Shown: piece after piece, positions 61,748 to 64,000 of the stretch
How the letters are laid out: every line of letters starts with the position of its first letter
Numbering within the stretch: the first letter of the stretch is position 1
Source of the DNA: Reichenbachiella ulvae
GTDB taxonomy: Bacteria > Bacteroidota > Bacteroidia > Cytophagales > Cyclobacteriaceae
Assembly (NCBI RefSeq): GCF_025833875.1
Contig: NZ_JAOYOD010000001.1
Location: forward strand, 3,100,001-3,164,000
DNA: 64,000 nucleotides
Direction of reading: 5' to 3'
Program-made: the position numbers and the translations under genes
The notes under the pieces: model-generated
Told to the model about the DNA's origin: nothing
Seen by the model: only the letters and a program-made list of their open reading frames with translations
Database searches by the model: none

Positions 61748-62085
61748 TTCAATTTGGAGTTTACATTTTCAATTAAACTCTTGAGTTCTTTCAACTCTTT
61801 TATGCGATTGACAGCCATCAATTTTGCAGCTCTGTTACCCGAGTTCAAGGCCTTACTTATCTGATTCAAATTATTCCCAATTCTATAGAGTTCTATCTTC
61901 ACTGCTTTGAATTCCGGGAACGGCTTTTCCTTGATCTTCTTGTTCATCCCTAGCTTCACCAGCTGCAATAATGTCAGTTTTCTATCCTCGCAGTAGCTGT
62001 TTATTTCAGCAAAATCTTCCAAGGTACACCTAAAGGTTTTTCGCATCACTTTCTTTTCTAGTTCTTTAATCTTTGGTCTTGCCAT
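61744..62085 (-). CDS. mobC: MobC-like relaxosome accessory protein
   Basis: The 113-residue protein has an N-terminal basic ribbon-helix-helix-like segment (KVMRKTFRCTLEDFAEINSY) and a MobC-type C-terminal helix with IELYRIGNNLNQISKALNSG (about 68-87), the hallmark of the family. It binds near oriT to help strand opening by the relaxase. It overlaps mobA by ATGA. Confidence 0.85.
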   Translation of the reverse strand: MARPKIKELEKKVMRKTFRCTLEDFAEINSYCEDRKLTLLQLVKLGMNKKIKEKPFPEFKAVKIELYRIGNNLNQISKALNSGNRAAKLMAVNRIKELKELKSLIENVNSKLK

Positions 62086-62537
62086 TTCTTTTAAAAATTA
62101 CAACCACAGGGCTAGTAATTTCGAGGTTGTTGTCACGTTCACTGTATCGGTTATTGTCTGACAAAAACATTCCTCGCTTTACTAAACTTCTACCCTTTTA
62201 GCTATTCCCGTTCATCTTAGATTTATCTTATTCTTTGATACCTGTACTCATCATTTTCCATTGATTAAATAGTTCCACTCCGTCCATCCTTCCAGTAGAT
62301 TATTCATAAAATTTATCTTTCAAATCGTTCCTTCATTCTTGATTAATCCAAGGTTCAGAAGTAGATAGTTGAGCTTTTAATCATAGTGTTGCAGCTCTAT
62401 ATTTTTGACATTTATATTGGTGCTAGATTCTCTAAATCTTCGTAGCAATCACAGTATTTCTATGTCAGTTTTATAAAGTAGTCTTTCGTTATTCACCATC
62501 CTTTTTTTGGGTTTCAGTTGGTGTTAAAATCTTCCAT
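62086..62537. other. Gene-free region upstream of mobC, probable oriT location
   Basis: This 452-bp AT-rich gap is directly upstream of mobC-mobA, where oriT is usually found. I see short imperfect inverted repeats near 62095-62130 but no nick-site consensus that I can name. No ORF is supported. Assignment rests on position. Confidence 0.4.
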
Positions 62538-63125
62538 TTATCGGGACATTATGTAGTCATTCACGTTCTCATAGTCCAGGTAAAAAGGTGATCCATCTAT
62601 GATCTTTTTAAAGCAACTTTTTAGATTTTCGAAACTCGACTTCCCACTAACCGTATGGTCAAAATATGCTGTAATCCTGGCATGAGAATACTCGTCATGA
62701 ATCGTAATCATGGCATTGGCCATCATCGTATCATCATGCAAAATGATGGCACTCTGATCTCTATATATCCCCAGCTCCACCAGGCTTAAAAAACAGAACA
62801 TATCTTGGCAAATGATCAACTCTTCCTCTCTTCCTTGAAGGGTCGTGATATCTCGTTCTCCGAACAGAACTCGATCGCCATCTAGGGTAATTACCTCTAC
62901 GCCTCCTAAATCATTGTAAGTCCCCATAAGAAGTAAATCTTCTATACTCTTGACCCGAAATGGAGTCAAGTAGGAAGAGGCAGAATATCTCGATATACCT
63001 CTATCTCGAAGTAGCTCACATTGAGCCAATGTTAGATTCTCGATTGACTCTTCCAGTTCAAAACCCAGAATGTCATCTAAATTAAAATTGTTCATAGTTA
63101 ATTCTGTTAGCGCAGTCCTTTGCAA
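62538..63125 (-). CDS. Unknown protein next to the mob module
   Basis: The 195-residue protein is acidic and soluble, with no signal or membrane segment. An N-terminal portion (17-60) contains ESIENLTLAQCELLRDRGISRYS and SIEDLLLMGTYNDLGG, a helix-hairpin-like pattern seen in proteins with short DNA-binding folds, but I do not recognise the family. The end (YFDHTVSGKSSFENLKSCFKKIIDG) is mixed. The start at ATG 63123-63125 may be early; MNNFNLDD at 63095 is an alternative. It is alone between the putative oriT and the membrane protein gene. Confidence 0.55.
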   Translation of the reverse strand: MQRTALTELTMNNFNLDDILGFELEESIENLTLAQCELLRDRGISRYSASSYLTPFRVKSIEDLLLMGTYNDLGGVEVITLDGDRVLFGERDITTLQGREEELIICQDMFCFLSLVELGIYRDQSAIILHDDTMMANAMITIHDEYSHARITAYFDHTVSGKSSFENLKSCFKKIIDGSPFYLDYENVNDYIMSR

Positions 63126-63165
63126 TGGACTGCAGGTAATAAAACATTAAATAAAAAAGTGAGTA

Positions 63166-63825
63166 CTAGACTCTTTTAGAGCATCTGGCTTGATGGCTCT
63201 TGATGCTATTGATTGTCTTCACTTCACCACAGTATTTGCATGTGAGTTGCTTGAGCAATTCATGATATTGCGCTGAGTCTTCTTTGAGTTGTTCTGAGTT
63301 GTGCTTGAGTTGCTGGTGTTTGCTCTCAAGTTGTTGATACTTCAACTTGTAATCCTCCTGCAACTTACTTCTCATCTCTCTATTGGCTGTTTCCTTGTAT
63401 TTAGCAACAAATAAGAAGGCATAGAGGTAATCAATAAGTCCGAAGAACAGACTGATAAAAACATTAAGAAAGTACCAGCTCATTGACTTGCCCTTTGCCT
63501 CAAAAACATCAAAGAAGAAAAGTGTCATTATGATTGTAAATACACCAAACAACATAGGGAAACCAACCCAATCATTGTTCTTATACCACTTCGGCAGCAG
63601 CTCGCTATTTACTGCTGTTAATAATAATGGCAGCACCATTGAGAACCCCAATGCTGCACTAGCAACCAACTTAAATTCAATGACCATATCATCTGGCAGT
63701 GCTCGATAAATCAGTGTACTCGCATGGATAATAAATGCCAAAATCAATGTCAGCATGGGTATCATAACAGCAGCTAATGAGTTTATCCCATTAGCTACTT
63801 TTAGTTCGAAAGATTGACCTTTCAT
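63166..63825 (-). CDS. Membrane protein with coiled coil and zinc-knuckle-like tail
   Basis: The 219-residue protein has four membrane helices in the first 140 residues (around 15-37, 48-68, 85-105 and 118-138), a charged coiled coil (145-190, QQLESKHQQLKHNSEQLKED) and a C-terminal CKYCGEVKTINSIKSHQARC, a C-x2-C ... H-x3-C arrangement typical of a small zinc finger. I do not recognise the family. Position next to mob genes suggests an accessory function of the element, but this is speculation. Confidence 0.6.
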   Translation of the reverse strand: MKGQSFELKVANGINSLAAVMIPMLTLILAFIIHASTLIYRALPDDMVIEFKLVASAALGFSMVLPLLLTAVNSELLPKWYKNNDWVGFPMLFGVFTIIMTLFFFDVFEAKGKSMSWYFLNVFISLFFGLIDYLYAFLFVAKYKETANREMRSKLQEDYKLKYQQLESKHQQLKHNSEQLKEDSAQYHELLKQLTCKYCGEVKTINSIKSHQARCSKRV

Positions 63826-63827
63826 AG

Positions 63828-64000
63828 TTAACCGAACCTAAGATTTTCAAAAAACCGCTCATCTTCATCTCTGTAACCATCAAGCCATTTTTGAGCATAC
63901 TTAATGTAATATTGCTTGACCTCACCATGAGACTTGATGTTTTTTTTGATGAGACTCAAACAGTAACCTCTCAAACTTTGGTAGTTGTAGAATTTCCTCA
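63828..64000 (-). CDS. Unknown protein, 5' part beyond window (partial)
   Basis: The last 56 residues of an ORF end at the TAA at 63828-63830, 2 bp upstream of the next gene's start. Visible sequence is basic and helical (RGYCLSLIKKNIKSHGEV; KYAQKWLDGYRDEDERFFEN). The start lies outside the window or just at its edge. No family recognised; it appears to share an operon with the membrane protein gene. Confidence 0.45.
   Translation of the reverse strand, partial: RKFYNYQSLRGYCLSLIKKNIKSHGEVKQYYIKYAQKWLDGYRDEDERFFENLRFG

Overview
The window comes from a member of the Bacteroidota, most likely a marine Cytophagales-type bacterium; this is inferred from protein families, not from a marker gene. 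It contains Rhs proteins with an N-terminal DUF6443-like segment, many secreted 'GIGTxxP' fibre-like proteins, a divergent type II secretion / type IV pilus-like operon, a DUF922-type zincin, and Bacteroidota-style mobilisation genes. I saw no rRNA, tRNA or CRISPR array.

Layout. (1) 1-1385: the 3'-truncated end of a P-loop ATPase typical of mobile elements, divergent from an XRE regulator. (2) 1382-9872: Rhs locus 1 on the minus strand, with one fibre gene, RhsA1, RhsB1 and a secreted zincin-like protein. (3) 10181-16799: fibre array 1, eight genes on the minus strand. (4) 17076-30270: a minus-strand T2SS-like operon in the order MORN lipoprotein, GspK-like, [IS110-family insertion], two minor pseudopilins, GspF, GspG, prepilin peptidase, GspE, GspD, GspL-like, GspM-like, a frameshifted lipoprotein, GspC-like. 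(5) 30271-30863: a field of intergenic repeats. (6) 30864-43716: Rhs locus 2, with a convergent XRE, a membrane protein, RhsB2, RhsA2 and five fibre genes. (7) 43717-53123: Rhs locus 3, with an XRE remnant, a secreted protein, RhsB3, a frameshifted RhsA3 and one fibre gene. (8) 53658-57611: a plus-strand array of four fibre genes of a second subfamily, one of them broken by a nonsense codon. (9) 57652-59324: a HipA/HipB toxin-antitoxin pair. (10) 59443-64000: a phosphoesterase, a GIY-YIG-like protein, the MobA relaxase with MobC, and unknown genes of a mobilisable element.

How the parts may work together. Three loci repeat one plan: promoter, fibre-like gene(s), a two-gene Rhs shell (RhsA then RhsB, each with its own signal peptide), a downstream partner gene, and a convergent XRE regulator that is truncated at locus 3. 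RhsB proteins share an almost constant body and carry different C-terminal tips (OmpA-like; Thr-rich with a Cys pair; HExxH metallopeptidase-like). The split recalls the TcB/TcC halves of insecticidal toxin shells. Four transcription units (the three Rhs loci and fibre array 1) share a promoter-like cassette with a TTGACA-like box, exactly 17 bp, and a TATNAT-like box, followed by a conserved leader. This is unusual because the housekeeping sigma factor of Bacteroidota prefers a different consensus. The fibre and Rhs proteins have Sec signals and no evident T9SS tail, and they sit beside a T2SS, so export by that T2SS is a testable hypothesis.

The region looks highly recombinogenic. A block of about 2.8 kb appears identical between Rhs loci 1 and 2 as direct repeats flanking the T2SS. 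There are palindromic REP-like repeats, a three-hairpin intergenic element in three copies, an IS110 element, two frameshifts, one nonsense codon and a truncated regulator.
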